The notes under the pieces were generated by a model that saw nothing but the letters and a program-made list of their open reading frames with translations, made no database searches and was not told the origin of the DNA. Source: Secundilactobacillus oryzae JCM 18671 (GTDB lineage: Bacteria > Bacillota > Bacilli > Lactobacillales > Lactobacillaceae). From it: a stretch of 64,000 nucleotides of DNA. Shown here in pieces: positions 29,299 to 38,019 of the stretch. Position numbers and translations under genes: made by a program. Every line of letters starts with the position of its first letter. The stretch's first letter is position 1. The stretch lies in assembly GCF_000740055.1 (NCBI RefSeq), contig NZ_BBJM01000003.1, positions 33,561-97,560 on the forward strand, written 5' to 3'.

Positions 29299-30043
29299 GG
29301 CAGAATTAAAAGGCGAATTGACGACACGTTTGAGTACCATGACGAATGCGGCTGCACTGGTTGATCTAAATGGTGAGCAACTGATTGCAAAAAATGCGGA
29401 TAGTATTTTTCCAGCTGCATCGCTGATAAAATTGCCAATTTTAAAAGTCGCTCTGGAAAAACTGGACTTGAACCAACAACTCGTTTTGAAAACGGATCAA
29501 GTTGTTGGTGGTGCCGGAGTATTACAGAACTTCAAAGAGGGGCGTTACACAGTGCGTCATCTACTGAGTTTGATGATTGTTGTTTCGGATAATACCGCGG
29601 CAAATTTGATTATTGATGCAGTGGGGATGACGACAATTAATGACTGGCTAAGTACGCATGGGTTTAGTGCTACCCGACTAAACCGGAAGTTAATGGATCG
29701 AATCGCACTTAGCCAGGGACGAGAAAATACGACCTCTGCTAATGAAATGATGACGATATTTGAACTGATTCTGGAGACTGCGCCAGCATCCGTTTTAGAC
29801 TGGTTTTTAAATCAACAAATGCGCTTCAAGCTTCCTGGGGCTTTTGATGAACTGGGATGGCCAATTGATGTTTATAACAAAACCGGAGAGGGCAATGGTG
29901 TTGACCATGATATCGCCAGGTTTGCCGTTGCCGACCAGTTGGTTGACATTATTGTACTGACGCAAAATCAAGTAGACCGTTCCAAGACGCTTTTGGATCT
30001 ACAACAATTGGGCTTAACGGTTGCTAACGCCTTATTATCGTGA
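29291..30043 (+). CDS. cytosolic serine hydrolase, class A beta-lactamase fold
   Basis: A 250-residue serine hydrolase with all three active-site motifs of class A beta-lactamases: S44-x-x-K47 (SLIK), S99-D-N and K197-T-G. There is no signal peptide, so it is not a secreted resistance enzyme. Such proteins are often annotated as beta-lactamase-related hydrolases, and an LD- or DD-peptidase, esterase or amidase role on salvaged wall peptides is plausible. The ATG at 29291 overlaps the YkfC-like gene by 8 bases, behind AAGGAG, so translation is coupled. The function is inferred from context. Confidence 0.85.
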   Translation: MNEAELKGELTTRLSTMTNAAALVDLNGEQLIAKNADSIFPAASLIKLPILKVALEKLDLNQQLVLKTDQVVGGAGVLQNFKEGRYTVRHLLSLMIVVSDNTAANLIIDAVGMTTINDWLSTHGFSATRLNRKLMDRIALSQGRENTTSANEMMTIFELILETAPASVLDWFLNQQMRFKLPGAFDELGWPIDVYNKTGEGNGVDHDIARFAVADQLVDIIVLTQNQVDRSKTLLDLQQLGLTVANALLS

Positions 30044-30160
30044 GCGAATTCTTATGGATTACTAAAAGGATTAGCAATTCGCTAAAATCGTATGCTAAAT
30101 AACCAATCATTGCGGATTTCATAGTACAATTAAGACATCAAATTGAAATGAGGTCTCATT

Positions 30161-31159
30161 ATGAAATGGCGAAGTAAAATCGCAATTGTTTTTGCAGGTG
30201 CAGCAATCTTGATGGGCGCAATCTTACCGGCTCAGTCAGCTTTTGCGGATAGTGCTGATGCAACAAGTGAATCGGCTGTTCAGACTAAGGCGCTTTCGAA
30301 ACCTTATGTCGTCTATGGTGCAGGCTTGGCCAGTGAGGACAAGGATGCCATTGCTGATGCATTAGGAGTTAAATCAAACTACGAAGCTCTCACAGCAACG
30401 GGGAGTGACTACGCGACCTACTTGAACTCGGCGGGCACGACGGATGCTAGTATGATTAGTTCCGTTTCGCTAGCGCCAGCGGATCCCGGTACTGGCGTTA
30501 AGGTCAATATTGAAAAATATAACGGTAAAAATAATATTACTCAGGTTACGGCTCAACAATATGCCATGGTTGCTACGATGGCTGGAGTGAAAGATGTCAT
30601 TATTACGGTAACCGCTGATAAGGCTGTTTCAGGTGAATCTGCGTTAACTGGTGTTTATAAAGCATTGGCAACTGATGGCCTTTCCTTAAATAAGGAGAAC
30701 ACCCAAGCCGCTAATGATGTGTTGGATGCCACACAACCAGCTATTAACCAAAACAGTGATGACAGCAGTTATCCTGGTAAATTGATGGCAGCCGTCGGTG
30801 ACGTTTCCGGTAAGTTGGCAAAACAACGTCAATCGGATAATAGCTTAGCAACTAAAGCTGATATTCAAGAGATGCTGAATACCGCTTTGAAGAAACAAGG
30901 TATCGAGAATCAAACGCCAAGTACCTCAATCAATAATATTGTCATTGCCTTGAGCAATGTGCAAAAGGCACCAGTCTCAACGACTAAGACTTATATCACC
31001 AACGTAACGAACGCGGCTGATAATATTAAAAATTCAATTGGCGATAAAATGGCTTCGGTGAAAGACTTTGCAAATAGTGCCGATGCCAAGAAAGCTTTAA
31101 ACTTCGTCCAACAAATCTGGCAAAAGATTGTCGACTTCTTTACTAACCTTTTTGGCTAA
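30161..31159 (+). CDS. secreted DUF1002 protein
   Basis: A 332-residue exported protein with a signal peptide (cleavage near residue 29, AFA-DS). It matches DUF1002, the B. subtilis YpuA family, through YVVYGAGLA, MISSVSLAPADPGTGVKV, NITQVTAQQYAMVATMAGV and VSGESALTGVYKAL. The role is not known; the B. subtilis gene is a cell-envelope-stress gene as I recall. The last third is helical and charged, ending in an aromatic tail (IVDFFTNLFG). Single-gene unit with its own terminator. Confidence 0.9.
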   Translation: MKWRSKIAIVFAGAAILMGAILPAQSAFADSADATSESAVQTKALSKPYVVYGAGLASEDKDAIADALGVKSNYEALTATGSDYATYLNSAGTTDASMISSVSLAPADPGTGVKVNIEKYNGKNNITQVTAQQYAMVATMAGVKDVIITVTADKAVSGESALTGVYKALATDGLSLNKENTQAANDVLDATQPAINQNSDDSSYPGKLMAAVGDVSGKLAKQRQSDNSLATKADIQEMLNTALKKQGIENQTPSTSINNIVIALSNVQKAPVSTTKTYITNVTNAADNIKNSIGDKMASVKDFANSADAKKALNFVQQIWQKIVDFFTNLFG

Positions 31160-31163
31160 TACA

Positions 31164-31198
31164 AAATCCGTTAACCCGCGTGGTTGACGGATTTTTTT
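31164..31198 (+). terminator. Rho-independent terminator of the DUF1002 gene
   Basis: AATCCGTTAACC pairs with GGTTGACGGATT, followed by T7. Confidence 0.92.
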
Positions 31199-31250
31199 GT
31201 GGACTGAGCTTAAGGATTTACTAAGTTCTTTAGACTTTCTTAAGCAAATT

Positions 31251-31280
31251 TTCAACAAATTTCATGAGATGTGGTATGAT
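31251..31280 (+). promoter_or_regulatory. promoter of the LysM-NlpC/P60 gene
   Basis: TTCAAC (31251-31256), 18 bases and TATGAT (31275-31280), with TGG giving an extended -10. The transcript would have a leader of about 65 bases containing short inverted repeats. Confidence 0.5.
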
Positions 31281-31351
31281 GTGGATATTGGAAGCAGTTA
31301 CATCTAACTGTTTGTAAGTAACATAGTTTTACTTCAAGGGAGTGAAGATTA

Positions 31352-32320
31352 ATGGGACATAGTCACAATTCGATTAAGGTATTAGCAGGAGTAGCTAGTG
31401 CAGCTGGTTTCTTGTTGGTCACTAGTGAAGCTGCGAGTGCCAAAACGGTGACGGTTAAAGCTAATGATACAGTTTGGAGCATTGCCAAGAAGAACAGCGT
31501 CTCGGTTCAAACAATCGAGAAGTTGAACAATATCAAGAAGAACAAGAACAATCAGGATCTCATTTTCGTAGGTCAAAAGTTGACCATCACGCAAAAAAAT
31601 TCATCGTCAACAACAGCAACAAAGGCCAAAGCGCCAACAGCGACGGCTTCTCAAACTTCTAGCGCGACGACAGTAAAGCAATCAACTCAGAATACATATA
31701 AAGTTAAGTCAGGTGACACGCTTTCTAAGATTGCGTCCGCTTATGACACAACGGTTACTAAGCTGAAGTCACTGAACAAGCTAAAGAGCGATACGATTTA
31801 CGTCGGTCAACAACTTAAAGTGAGTGGTACGGCAGCCACAACAACGGCTAAGCAAGAAGATCACGTTGATTTTACTAGTGCTTCATCGACTAGTACAAGT
31901 TCTGCTACTTCTGCTTCATCATCAAAGAATACAGATGATAGTAGTAGCTCGACTGCATCAACGACATCCGTTACCTCTTTAGCGGTTAAGTTGGCTGGTG
32001 AGAACATTCCATACGTATGGGGTGGTTCTTCTTTGAAAGGGATGGATTGTTCCGGATTGGTCGCTTATGTCTATAAGCACACTACTGGCATCTCATTACC
32101 ACACAATACAGTTGCTCAGGAATCCTATGTATCAACGCACTCAGTTGGTAAGGCTGTTCCTGGTGACATCCTATTCTGGGGTAGCAAGGGCTCAACTTAT
32201 CACGATGCCATTTATATTGGTAATAATCAATATGTTGCTGCACCAACACCTGGACAAAATGTTCAAATTGAAACGATTAGTAAGTACTTGATGCCTAGTT
32301 TTGCCGGCACAGTTAAATAA
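31352..32320 (+). CDS. secreted LysM-NlpC/P60 peptidoglycan hydrolase
   Basis: A 322-residue exported wall hydrolase. The signal peptide ends near residue 31 (ASA-KT). Two LysM domains, which bind the glycan, lie at about 31-78 (VTVKANDTVWSIAKKN) and 114-157 (YKVKSGDTLSKIASAY). A Ser/Thr-rich linker spans about 160-205. The C-terminal NlpC/P60 domain has C233 (GMDCSGLVAY) and H284 (YHDAIYIGNN). It should cut stem peptides during growth or separation. It is the extracellular counterpart of the YkfC-like enzyme 2 kb upstream. Confidence 0.95.
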   Translation: MGHSHNSIKVLAGVASAAGFLLVTSEAASAKTVTVKANDTVWSIAKKNSVSVQTIEKLNNIKKNKNNQDLIFVGQKLTITQKNSSSTTATKAKAPTATASQTSSATTVKQSTQNTYKVKSGDTLSKIASAYDTTVTKLKSLNKLKSDTIYVGQQLKVSGTAATTTAKQEDHVDFTSASSTSTSSATSASSSKNTDDSSSSTASTTSVTSLAVKLAGENIPYVWGGSSLKGMDCSGLVAYVYKHTTGISLPHNTVAQESYVSTHSVGKAVPGDILFWGSKGSTYHDAIYIGNNQYVAAPTPGQNVQIETISKYLMPSFAGTVK

Positions 32321-32326
32321 ACGTTT

Positions 32327-32355
32327 AAACACCGATAAAATCGGTGTTTTTTTTC
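32327..32355 (+). terminator. Rho-independent terminator of the LysM-NlpC/P60 gene
   Basis: AAACACCGAT pairs with ATCGGTGTTT around AAA, followed by a T-tract. Confidence 0.92.
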
Positions 32356-32366
32356 GCTCAAAAGGG

Positions 32367-32395
32367 TTAACAAAATGGGTGGTGGGGTGTATAGT
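32367..32395 (+). promoter_or_regulatory. promoter of the 66-residue gene
   Basis: TTAACA (32367-32372), 17 bases and TATAGT (32390-32395); each hexamer is one base from consensus. This predicts strong expression. Confidence 0.7.
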
Positions 32396-32457
32396 GCTCT
32401 TATCGAAGTAAAGATTTAGTAAAGACTTCTAATTTTGTTAAAAGGAGTGTGTTTTAA

Positions 32458-32658
32458 GTGAGTAATAAAGCCGAGATTTTGGCTGAATACGAAGCTGCAC
32501 ACAGCGAATTAACCCAGTTAGAAACTAACGCGGGTCGATATGCAGGAACCGCCACAGCCACGCAAACGAGCAACTTAACCCAAAAAGCGCATCACCTGAG
32601 CGAGCAATGTGATCAGCTCAAAATGATTCTTGAAGCAATTGAAGCTTCTGAGGACTAA
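32458..32658 (+). CDS. small hypothetical protein, 66 residues
   Basis: A 66-residue acidic, alanine- and glutamine-rich protein with two heptad-like helical stretches (AEILAEYEAAHSELTQLE and HHLSEQCDQLKMILEAIE) joined by a Thr/Ala-rich turn. It is probably a helical hairpin or coiled coil. One cysteine; no membrane segment. A GTG start follows AAGGAG, a near-consensus promoter precedes it and a strong terminator follows, so it is a real, well-expressed unit. I do not recognise the family. Confidence 0.78.
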   Translation: MSNKAEILAEYEAAHSELTQLETNAGRYAGTATATQTSNLTQKAHHLSEQCDQLKMILEAIEASED

Positions 32659-32695
32659 GAAAAGACACCCAAAAAATTTTCGGGTGTCTTTTTCT
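32656..32695. terminator. bidirectional terminator
   Basis: AAAGACACCC (32661-32670) pairs with GGGTGTCTTT (32682-32691), with A-rich and T-rich flanks. It lies between the 66-residue gene and the convergent glycohydrolase gene. Confidence 0.9.
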
Positions 32696-33656
32696 AATTA
32701 AAATTGGCTGATTCAGTTGCTTGATGGATATAATAATCAATTTGGGCTCGGTCTTTAAGCTGGGAGAGCCAGGAATGACTGAAGTGAGTTGCAGGGTTAA
32801 GTCCAAGAACACCGCCGGTAATTGCTGCAATCGTATCAGTGTCTTCGCCCAGATTAACAGCTTTCAGCAGGCACGCATTAGGATTGGGTTCGGTGAGTAG
32901 GCACCAGCTAACTGCAATCAGGGTATCTACTACGTAGCCACTACTGGGAATGTCGTTTCGATTGGTATTAATCAACTGCTCCAGATGAAATAATGGTTTG
33001 AAGTCTATCAGTTCGGATTGGAACGCTGGTTGGTTTTGATAATAGTCACGTGCTATCTGAAAGCCGGTGGTTAGTGCTCGTCTTAACGGCCACTCTGGAT
33101 GCCGTTGAACGGTTAACATCGCCATTCCCAGTAGTCCAGAAGCAACCAGCGCGCGCACATGTCCGTGTGTGAGACGAGTGGTATTATGCAGAATTTCGAA
33201 TTGTTCCGCAAGGCTTAATGTGTCGTCTCGATTAGCCAAGTATAAAACCACAGGTGCTAGTCGCATGAGGGCACCGTTACCGTTATTAGTCACCTTAGAG
33301 CTCCCCGCAGCTAGTGCAAGAGTTCCGGCTAGAAAGGTTTTGATAGCCTCTGCAGTACCGGCGCCAATATCAAATGCAATACCAGTTGGCGTATATTTGC
33401 CTAATTGATACCAATTAGCAAATGCCTGCATTATCTGGGTGTAATTAACCCCCTGTGACAAACTGTCCAATAACGCAAGCGTTAGACTGGTATCGTCGGA
33501 CCAAGTGCCGGCAGGATAACTGAACGCGCCGTAGCCCGTCATTTCGGTGACTGGCTGTTTATCGAATTCTTGAGGGGGGAGAAATTGGTGAGGCATACCG
33601 AGTGCATCGCCAATCGCGACACCGTAAATGGTATTTTTAATAAGCTTGTGGTTCAT
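32694..33656 (-). CDS. ADP-ribosylglycohydrolase family protein
   Basis: A 320-residue DraG/ARH-type protein. The metal-binding motifs are visible: GDALGMP near the N-terminus, GTWSDDTSLTLALLDSL at about residues 50-66, and NLGEDTDTIAAITGGVLGL near 270-288. Such enzymes remove ADP-ribose from proteins, nucleic acids or small molecules; the substrate here is unknown. AGGAGG precedes the ATG. It starts 12 bases after a lipid kinase gene in the same direction, so the two form an operon. Confidence 0.92.
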   Translation of the reverse strand: MNHKLIKNTIYGVAIGDALGMPHQFLPPQEFDKQPVTEMTGYGAFSYPAGTWSDDTSLTLALLDSLSQGVNYTQIMQAFANWYQLGKYTPTGIAFDIGAGTAEAIKTFLAGTLALAAGSSKVTNNGNGALMRLAPVVLYLANRDDTLSLAEQFEILHNTTRLTHGHVRALVASGLLGMAMLTVQRHPEWPLRRALTTGFQIARDYYQNQPAFQSELIDFKPLFHLEQLINTNRNDIPSSGYVVDTLIAVSWCLLTEPNPNACLLKAVNLGEDTDTIAAITGGVLGLNPATHFSHSWLSQLKDRAQIDYYIHQATESANFN

Positions 33657-33668
33657 GCCAACGCCTCC

Positions 33669-34628
33669 TTAGAGTGTCGGATCAATCCAAATCGGATAGG
33701 TGCTCGTTCCCAAATATAGGTCCCAGTACCTGCCACCCATTTCTTCACCATCGACTTGACCATATTCGATTGAGGGGATGGACAGCTGAATGTTTTGACC
33801 ATGATAATGGTGCACGGCCTTGTACTTCAAATGCTTGCCACGAAAAATAGTGAGCAGTAATAAGAGCAGGGCAAAAATATTATGTTTTTCAATCACGATT
33901 AAGTCTAAGGCTTCGTCCTTAACGGAAGCAGGTGGCATGATTTTAACGCCACCACCAAAATAAGGATGGTTAGATACCGTCACAAGGTAAGCTTTTGAAT
34001 AAATGTCACGTTTGTGGTCGATGTGAACCGTCAATGGAAAGGCTTCTTGGTTATATAGAACACCAATGATTGACGCAATATAGCTTAATGAACCTAGGTT
34101 AAATTTATTGAGGCGTTCCTTATGAGGAGAGTGATTGGTTTTTGAGACCACAGCGGCGTCAAAGCCGATGCCAAGATTATTAGTGAAAACACCACGTTCA
34201 TATTTAATCGTATCGTTGTAAGTACCAATGTTAATTCTACTGGCGTGAGTACAATTTAGAATTTGGTTAAGCGCGCTATGCCAATTGGTTGCCATTCCCA
34301 TGCCTCTAGCAAAATCGTTGCCTGAACCAATAGGTAAATAGGCGACCGGTATTTGTGGTGCTCTGTTAGCCTTGACTAAGCCAGTCAAGGCTTCATGCAG
34401 TGTGCCGTCGCCACCGATTGCGAGTAAAACTGGTTGCTCAGGGGTACTGAGATCAAGGTGCTTTGCCCAGTGCTCAGCCAGTTCAACAGTATGTTCTGGG
34501 TATGTTGAAAATGTGAAGTCATAACTGGTGTTGCGTTGATCAAGTTCCTGTTTAATTTCAGGCCATAGAAGGCGGGTTTTTCCGCCACCAGCGGTTTCGT
34601 TAATGATTATGTAAAAGTTAATGGCCAC
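33669..34628 (-). CDS. diacylglycerol kinase / YegS-type lipid kinase
   Basis: A 319-residue soluble lipid kinase of the DagK/YegS family. The nucleotide-binding signature GGDGTLHEALTGL and the PIGSGNDFARGM motif are present, with the C-terminal beta-sandwich (DEALDLIVIE). It probably phosphorylates diacylglycerol released during lipoteichoic acid synthesis, or a related lipid. The GTG start at 34628 has GAGGAG upstream. First gene of a two-gene unit with the ADP-ribosylglycohydrolase; this may not be the main housekeeping DagK. Confidence 0.9.
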   Translation of the reverse strand: MAINFYIIINETAGGGKTRLLWPEIKQELDQRNTSYDFTFSTYPEHTVELAEHWAKHLDLSTPEQPVLLAIGGDGTLHEALTGLVKANRAPQIPVAYLPIGSGNDFARGMGMATNWHSALNQILNCTHASRINIGTYNDTIKYERGVFTNNLGIGFDAAVVSKTNHSPHKERLNKFNLGSLSYIASIIGVLYNQEAFPLTVHIDHKRDIYSKAYLVTVSNHPYFGGGVKIMPPASVKDEALDLIVIEKHNIFALLLLLLTIFRGKHLKYKAVHHYHGQNIQLSIPSIEYGQVDGEEMGGRYWDLYLGTSTYPIWIDPTL

Positions 34629-34730
34629 CTGAATTCTCCTCTCTAAACAGCACTGAACTAAATTATAGCGAATTTTTAAAAAATCGTATACCCATTAAAT
34701 GGTTCATTTGTCTTAATTTTAACAATTATG

Positions 34731-34770
34731 TAAAAAAACTGCGAATCCAGAGAATGGATTCGCAGTTTTG
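34731..34770 (-). terminator. Rho-independent terminator of rnjA
   Basis: On the minus strand AAAACTGCGAATCC pairs with GGATTCGCAGTTTT, followed by a T-tract. Confidence 0.9.
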
Positions 34771-34773
34771 AGT

Positions 34774-36450
34774 TTAATTGATGATTAGCATTGGTAAAAT
34801 CATTGGATGACGCTCCGTCTTTTCGTATAAGAAATTCTGAAGATCATCAATGATGGCATTTCGAATCGATGCCTCGTTGGCCTTGTTCGAACGCATTGCC
34901 CGGCGAATTGTTCTAAAGACAAGGCGACGGCCTTCATTTAGAAGTTCTCCGGATTCACGCATGTAAACGAAGCCTCGTGATAGCAAATCTGGACCAGCTT
35001 GAATCTCTTGTTCTTTTAGGTTAATTGTCGCTACAACGACAACTAAACCTTCTTCAGACAAGAGTTGACGATCACGAAGAACGACGTTGCCGATATCACC
35101 GATACCATTACCATCGATGTAAACATCTCCGGCATTGAAGTGGCCAGCAATCCGAGCAGAGTCCTTCGTCAAAGCTAAGACATCACCGTTTTCCATGATG
35201 TAGCTGTTTTCCAAAGGTACACCACATTCTTCAGCTAACTCAGTATGGATTTTCAACATGCGGTACTCACCATGGATTGGCATAAAGAACTTCGGCTTCA
35301 TTAAACGAAGCATGAGCTTTTGCTCTTCTTGGCCACCATGACCAGAAGTATGGATGTTGTTAACCTTCCCATGAATGACGTGGGCGCCAGCTTCTTCAAG
35401 TTCATTAATCACGTGGTTAACACTAATTGTGTTACCAGGGATTGGGTTACTTGAGAAAACAACCGTATCGTTTGGTTGAATTGAAATTTGACGGTGGGTA
35501 CCATTGGCAATCCGAGAAAGGGCTGCCATAGGTTCCCCTTGAGATCCGGTACAAAGAATCATGACTTTGTCTGCAGGTAATGACTTGATGTCATTAGCAT
35601 CAACCAAAGCGTCGTCTGGAATATTCAAATAACCCAATTCACGACCGTTCACAATGGCAGCTTCCATACTTCGACCAAACACCGCAATCTTACGGCCATG
35701 GGCGAGGGCAACCTCGCAAGCCGTTTCAATTCGCGAAATGTTAGATGCAAAAGTAGCAAAGATGATTCGACCATCAACTTGATCAAAAATCTTACGAACG
35801 GATTTACCAACCCATTTTTCTGACTTTGTCCAAATTGGTCGTTCAGCGTTAGTACTATCTGCCATTAAACAGAGTACGCCTTCTTCACCGAGTCGAGCCA
35901 TCTTTTGGAGATTAGGTGGCTGGTTGGTAACTGGCGTGAGATCGAACTTAAAGTCACCAGTTTGGACGATAACGCCGACCGGTGTATGCACAGCAATTCC
36001 GAGTGTATCAGGAATTGAATGGGTTGTTCTGAAGAACGAAACACTTAGTTTACGGAACTTAAGAACAGTATCTTCGTTAATTGTGTGTAGTTCTGTGGTT
36101 TTTAATAACCCGTGTTCGTCGAGCTTGTTTTTAATCAGTGCAAGTGCTAAGGGTCCAGCGTAAACTGGCACATGCAAATCCTTTAGAAGATAGGGGATAC
36201 CACCGATATGGTCTTCATGACCGTGGGTAATAACTAGCGCTTTAATCTTTTGCTGATTAGCAACTAGATACTGATAGTCAGGAATGACGTAATCGATTCC
36301 CAGTAATTCGTCTTCTGGGAACTTGATACCTGCATCAACTAGGATAATTTCATCCTGAAATTGGATACCATAAGTATTTTTTCCAATTTCACCGAGGCCA
36401 CCCACACCATAGATGGCGGCTTCGTTATTTTTGACGTTTAACTTGGTCAT
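34774..36450 (-). CDS. rnjA: ribonuclease J1
   Basis: A 558-residue metallo-beta-lactamase/beta-CASP ribonuclease with 5' exonuclease and endonuclease activity, central to mRNA decay and rRNA maturation in Firmicutes. The complete metal-binding motif is H76-G-H-E-D80-H81 ([10 protein letters not shown]), with further ligands in TGDFKFD and in the C-terminal SGHGGQEE. It overlaps rpoY by four bases (ATGA), the standard arrangement. A paralogue with a degraded site is at 56694-58421. Confidence 0.96.
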   Translation of the reverse strand: MTKLNVKNNEAAIYGVGGLGEIGKNTYGIQFQDEIILVDAGIKFPEDELLGIDYVIPDYQYLVANQQKIKALVITHGHEDHIGGIPYLLKDLHVPVYAGPLALALIKNKLDEHGLLKTTELHTINEDTVLKFRKLSVSFFRTTHSIPDTLGIAVHTPVGVIVQTGDFKFDLTPVTNQPPNLQKMARLGEEGVLCLMADSTNAERPIWTKSEKWVGKSVRKIFDQVDGRIIFATFASNISRIETACEVALAHGRKIAVFGRSMEAAIVNGRELGYLNIPDDALVDANDIKSLPADKVMILCTGSQGEPMAALSRIANGTHRQISIQPNDTVVFSSNPIPGNTISVNHVINELEEAGAHVIHGKVNNIHTSGHGGQEEQKLMLRLMKPKFFMPIHGEYRMLKIHTELAEECGVPLENSYIMENGDVLALTKDSARIAGHFNAGDVYIDGNGIGDIGNVVLRDRQLLSEEGLVVVVATINLKEQEIQAGPDLLSRGFVYMRESGELLNEGRRLVFRTIRRAMRSNKANEASIRNAIIDDLQNFLYEKTERHPMILPMLIIN

Positions 36451-36668
36451 TTAGTACTAAACTCCGTGAGTTTGTATTCAGGACTTTGTTGCTCGTATTC
36501 AAGGAACTTACCCTCTAAAGGTTCGATGAATTCGATGTTGTAATCTGTGTTAGCTTCGATGAGGGCACGTGCATCAACTTCTGTATCAGCTTCGATGTAA
36601 AGTGAGTGGGTGCTTTCTCGCTTGGGATTCTTGATTTGATCATTTTGGTAATAAACTTTAAAAATCAT
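36447..36668 (-). CDS. rpoY: RNA polymerase epsilon subunit
   Basis: A 73-residue protein of the RpoY (YkzG) family, a small subunit found only in Firmicutes RNA polymerase. Family features are the MIFKVYYQ N-terminus, the [22 protein letters not shown] core and [13 protein letters not shown]. It is always next to rnjA in this group, and here the two genes overlap by four bases. AGGAG lies ten bases before the ATG. Confidence 0.95.
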   Translation of the reverse strand: MIFKVYYQNDQIKNPKRESTHSLYIEADTEVDARALIEANTDYNIEFIEPLEGKFLEYEQQSPEYKLTEFSTK

Positions 36669-36873
36669 TCAATAATGACTCCTTTAATTAAATTTTAGTC
36701 AAGGTGACTAAGGTACATATATTTTTCCGAACATCAGGTTGTTATACACAACAATTAAGTATAATTTTAGCATAACTTACATTCTAAGTATAGAATTACC
36801 TGTTTTGCTGGATGAATGATAAGATATTGTTAGACACTAGGTTAACATTCTTCTTAATAAGGGAGATTTCGAG

Positions 36874-37374
36874 ATGAATTTAGCGATTACAGTTATTGTA
36901 GGTTTAATCGTCATTTTAATCATTTTTGCCTGCGTTAGACGCTACTTTGTTCGACGAATAACGCGACGTCTTCAGGAAGATGCTCAACGGCAAACTGACC
37001 GGGCCATGAGTTGGGCGTTAGATCAGTTAGTGGCGCACGAACAGCTAACACCTGACCAACGAACGACCACTCACTCAAAAGAAGTGGCAAATGTGTGGGG
37101 CAGAGGTGTCATGGCGTTTGAGTATGTCATCGAAGACTTTAAAGGTGACACGAACGAGGCTAAGAAACTAAGGACAGCGCTGAGCAGGGAATTACAGGCT
37201 TACGCCGATGCTAACCAGGTGCGCTCTTCTGTTTCTGATGTCGTGTTTGAGGTATCAGATCTTTGGCAGCATGAAGATCGCCTTCATTTGGATGTCGCCT
37301 ATTTGATGAACGAACCCACAGTTGAATATCTAGAGGATTTAAAAAAATTGGATGACAAAAATGAGTTGCCATAA
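36874..37374 (+). CDS. membrane-anchored hypothetical protein, 166 residues
   Basis: A 166-residue protein with one N-terminal membrane segment (about residues 3-22, LAITVIVGLIVILIIFACV), then a basic stretch (RRYFVRRITRRLQ) and a soluble helical domain. By the positive-inside rule the soluble part is cytoplasmic. No conserved catalytic motif was recognised. It is divergent to rpoY-rnjA and convergent with def. A GGGAG precedes the ATG. The 205 bases upstream (36669-36873) hold no other gene. Confidence 0.8.
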   Translation: MNLAITVIVGLIVILIIFACVRRYFVRRITRRLQEDAQRQTDRAMSWALDQLVAHEQLTPDQRTTTHSKEVANVWGRGVMAFEYVIEDFKGDTNEAKKLRTALSRELQAYADANQVRSSVSDVVFEVSDLWQHEDRLHLDVAYLMNEPTVEYLEDLKKLDDKNELP

Positions 37375-37390
37375 ACGGCAACTCATTTTT
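37357..37390. terminator. bidirectional terminator overlapping a stop codon
   Basis: ATGAGTTGCC (37361-37370) pairs with GGCAACTCAT (37377-37386), with A5 before and T7 after. The upstream arm is the last coding part of the 166-residue gene, and the stop TAA is in the loop. Confidence 0.88.
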
Positions 37391-37951
37391 TTATTCAAAC
37401 ATCACTGTATCTTCTGGTGCAGTGAATGGATGCTCTTTATCAATATGATCATAGAACAGGATGCCGTGAAGATGATCAATCTCATGTTGGCAAACAATGG
37501 CGGGATAGTCGCGCAAACGGACTTTTTTGGTCTCACCATCTAGATTTTGATAACGAAGGGTAATTCGGTCGTGACGTGGCACATATCCTGGTACATCTTC
37601 ATCAACGGAAAGACAACCTTCACCTTCTAAGAGGGCACCTGGTTGTACCGAGTTACTGATGATGACGGGATTAATGATGACATCCGTAAAGGGGGATGCC
37701 TTTTCGGGATCCTCAGATGGCACCAAAACGGCAGCCATCATCTTTGAAACTCCCACTTGAGGGGCTGCTAAACCGACGCCGGCTCGTAATCCGTACTTCT
37801 TTGCTTGTTCTGGATCTTGGCTAACTACCAAGTATTCCATCATATCTGCAGCTAATTTTTGATCTTCCTCACTTAAGGGGAAAGTTACTTGTTTTGCTTC
37901 TGATCGTAAGACGGGGTCACCATCACGAACGATGTCTTTCATTAATATCAC
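37391..37951 (-). CDS. def: peptide deformylase
   Basis: A 186-residue metalloenzyme that removes the formyl group from new proteins. The three motifs are [16 protein letters not shown] (metal cysteine) and QHEIDHLHG (metal histidines and catalytic glutamate). It is the type 2 form of Gram-positives, with insertions. A GTG start at 37951 fits GGAGG nine bases upstream and gives [16 protein letters not shown], close to known relatives; the ATG at 37942 would be too far from the ribosome binding site. Confidence 0.96.
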   Translation of the reverse strand: MILMKDIVRDGDPVLRSEAKQVTFPLSEEDQKLAADMMEYLVVSQDPEQAKKYGLRAGVGLAAPQVGVSKMMAAVLVPSEDPEKASPFTDVIINPVIISNSVQPGALLEGEGCLSVDEDVPGYVPRHDRITLRYQNLDGETKKVRLRDYPAIVCQHEIDHLHGILFYDHIDKEHPFTAPEDTVMFE

Positions 37952-38019
37952 TTTTATTTACCTCCACACGTACTCAATCAGATAATTTTATCATAGAATA
38001 TAGCATTTTTCGAACTGAA

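Noticed and set aside
29291..30043. Antibiotic-resistance beta-lactamase
   Set aside because: No signal peptide and coupling to a cytosolic muropeptide hydrolase argue against it.
30043..30085. Hairpin AGCGAATT/AATTCGCT as a terminator after the beta-lactamase-fold gene
   Set aside because: The loop is 25 bases, no T-tract follows, and a competing TTAGC/GCTAA repeat lies inside it; the function is unclear.
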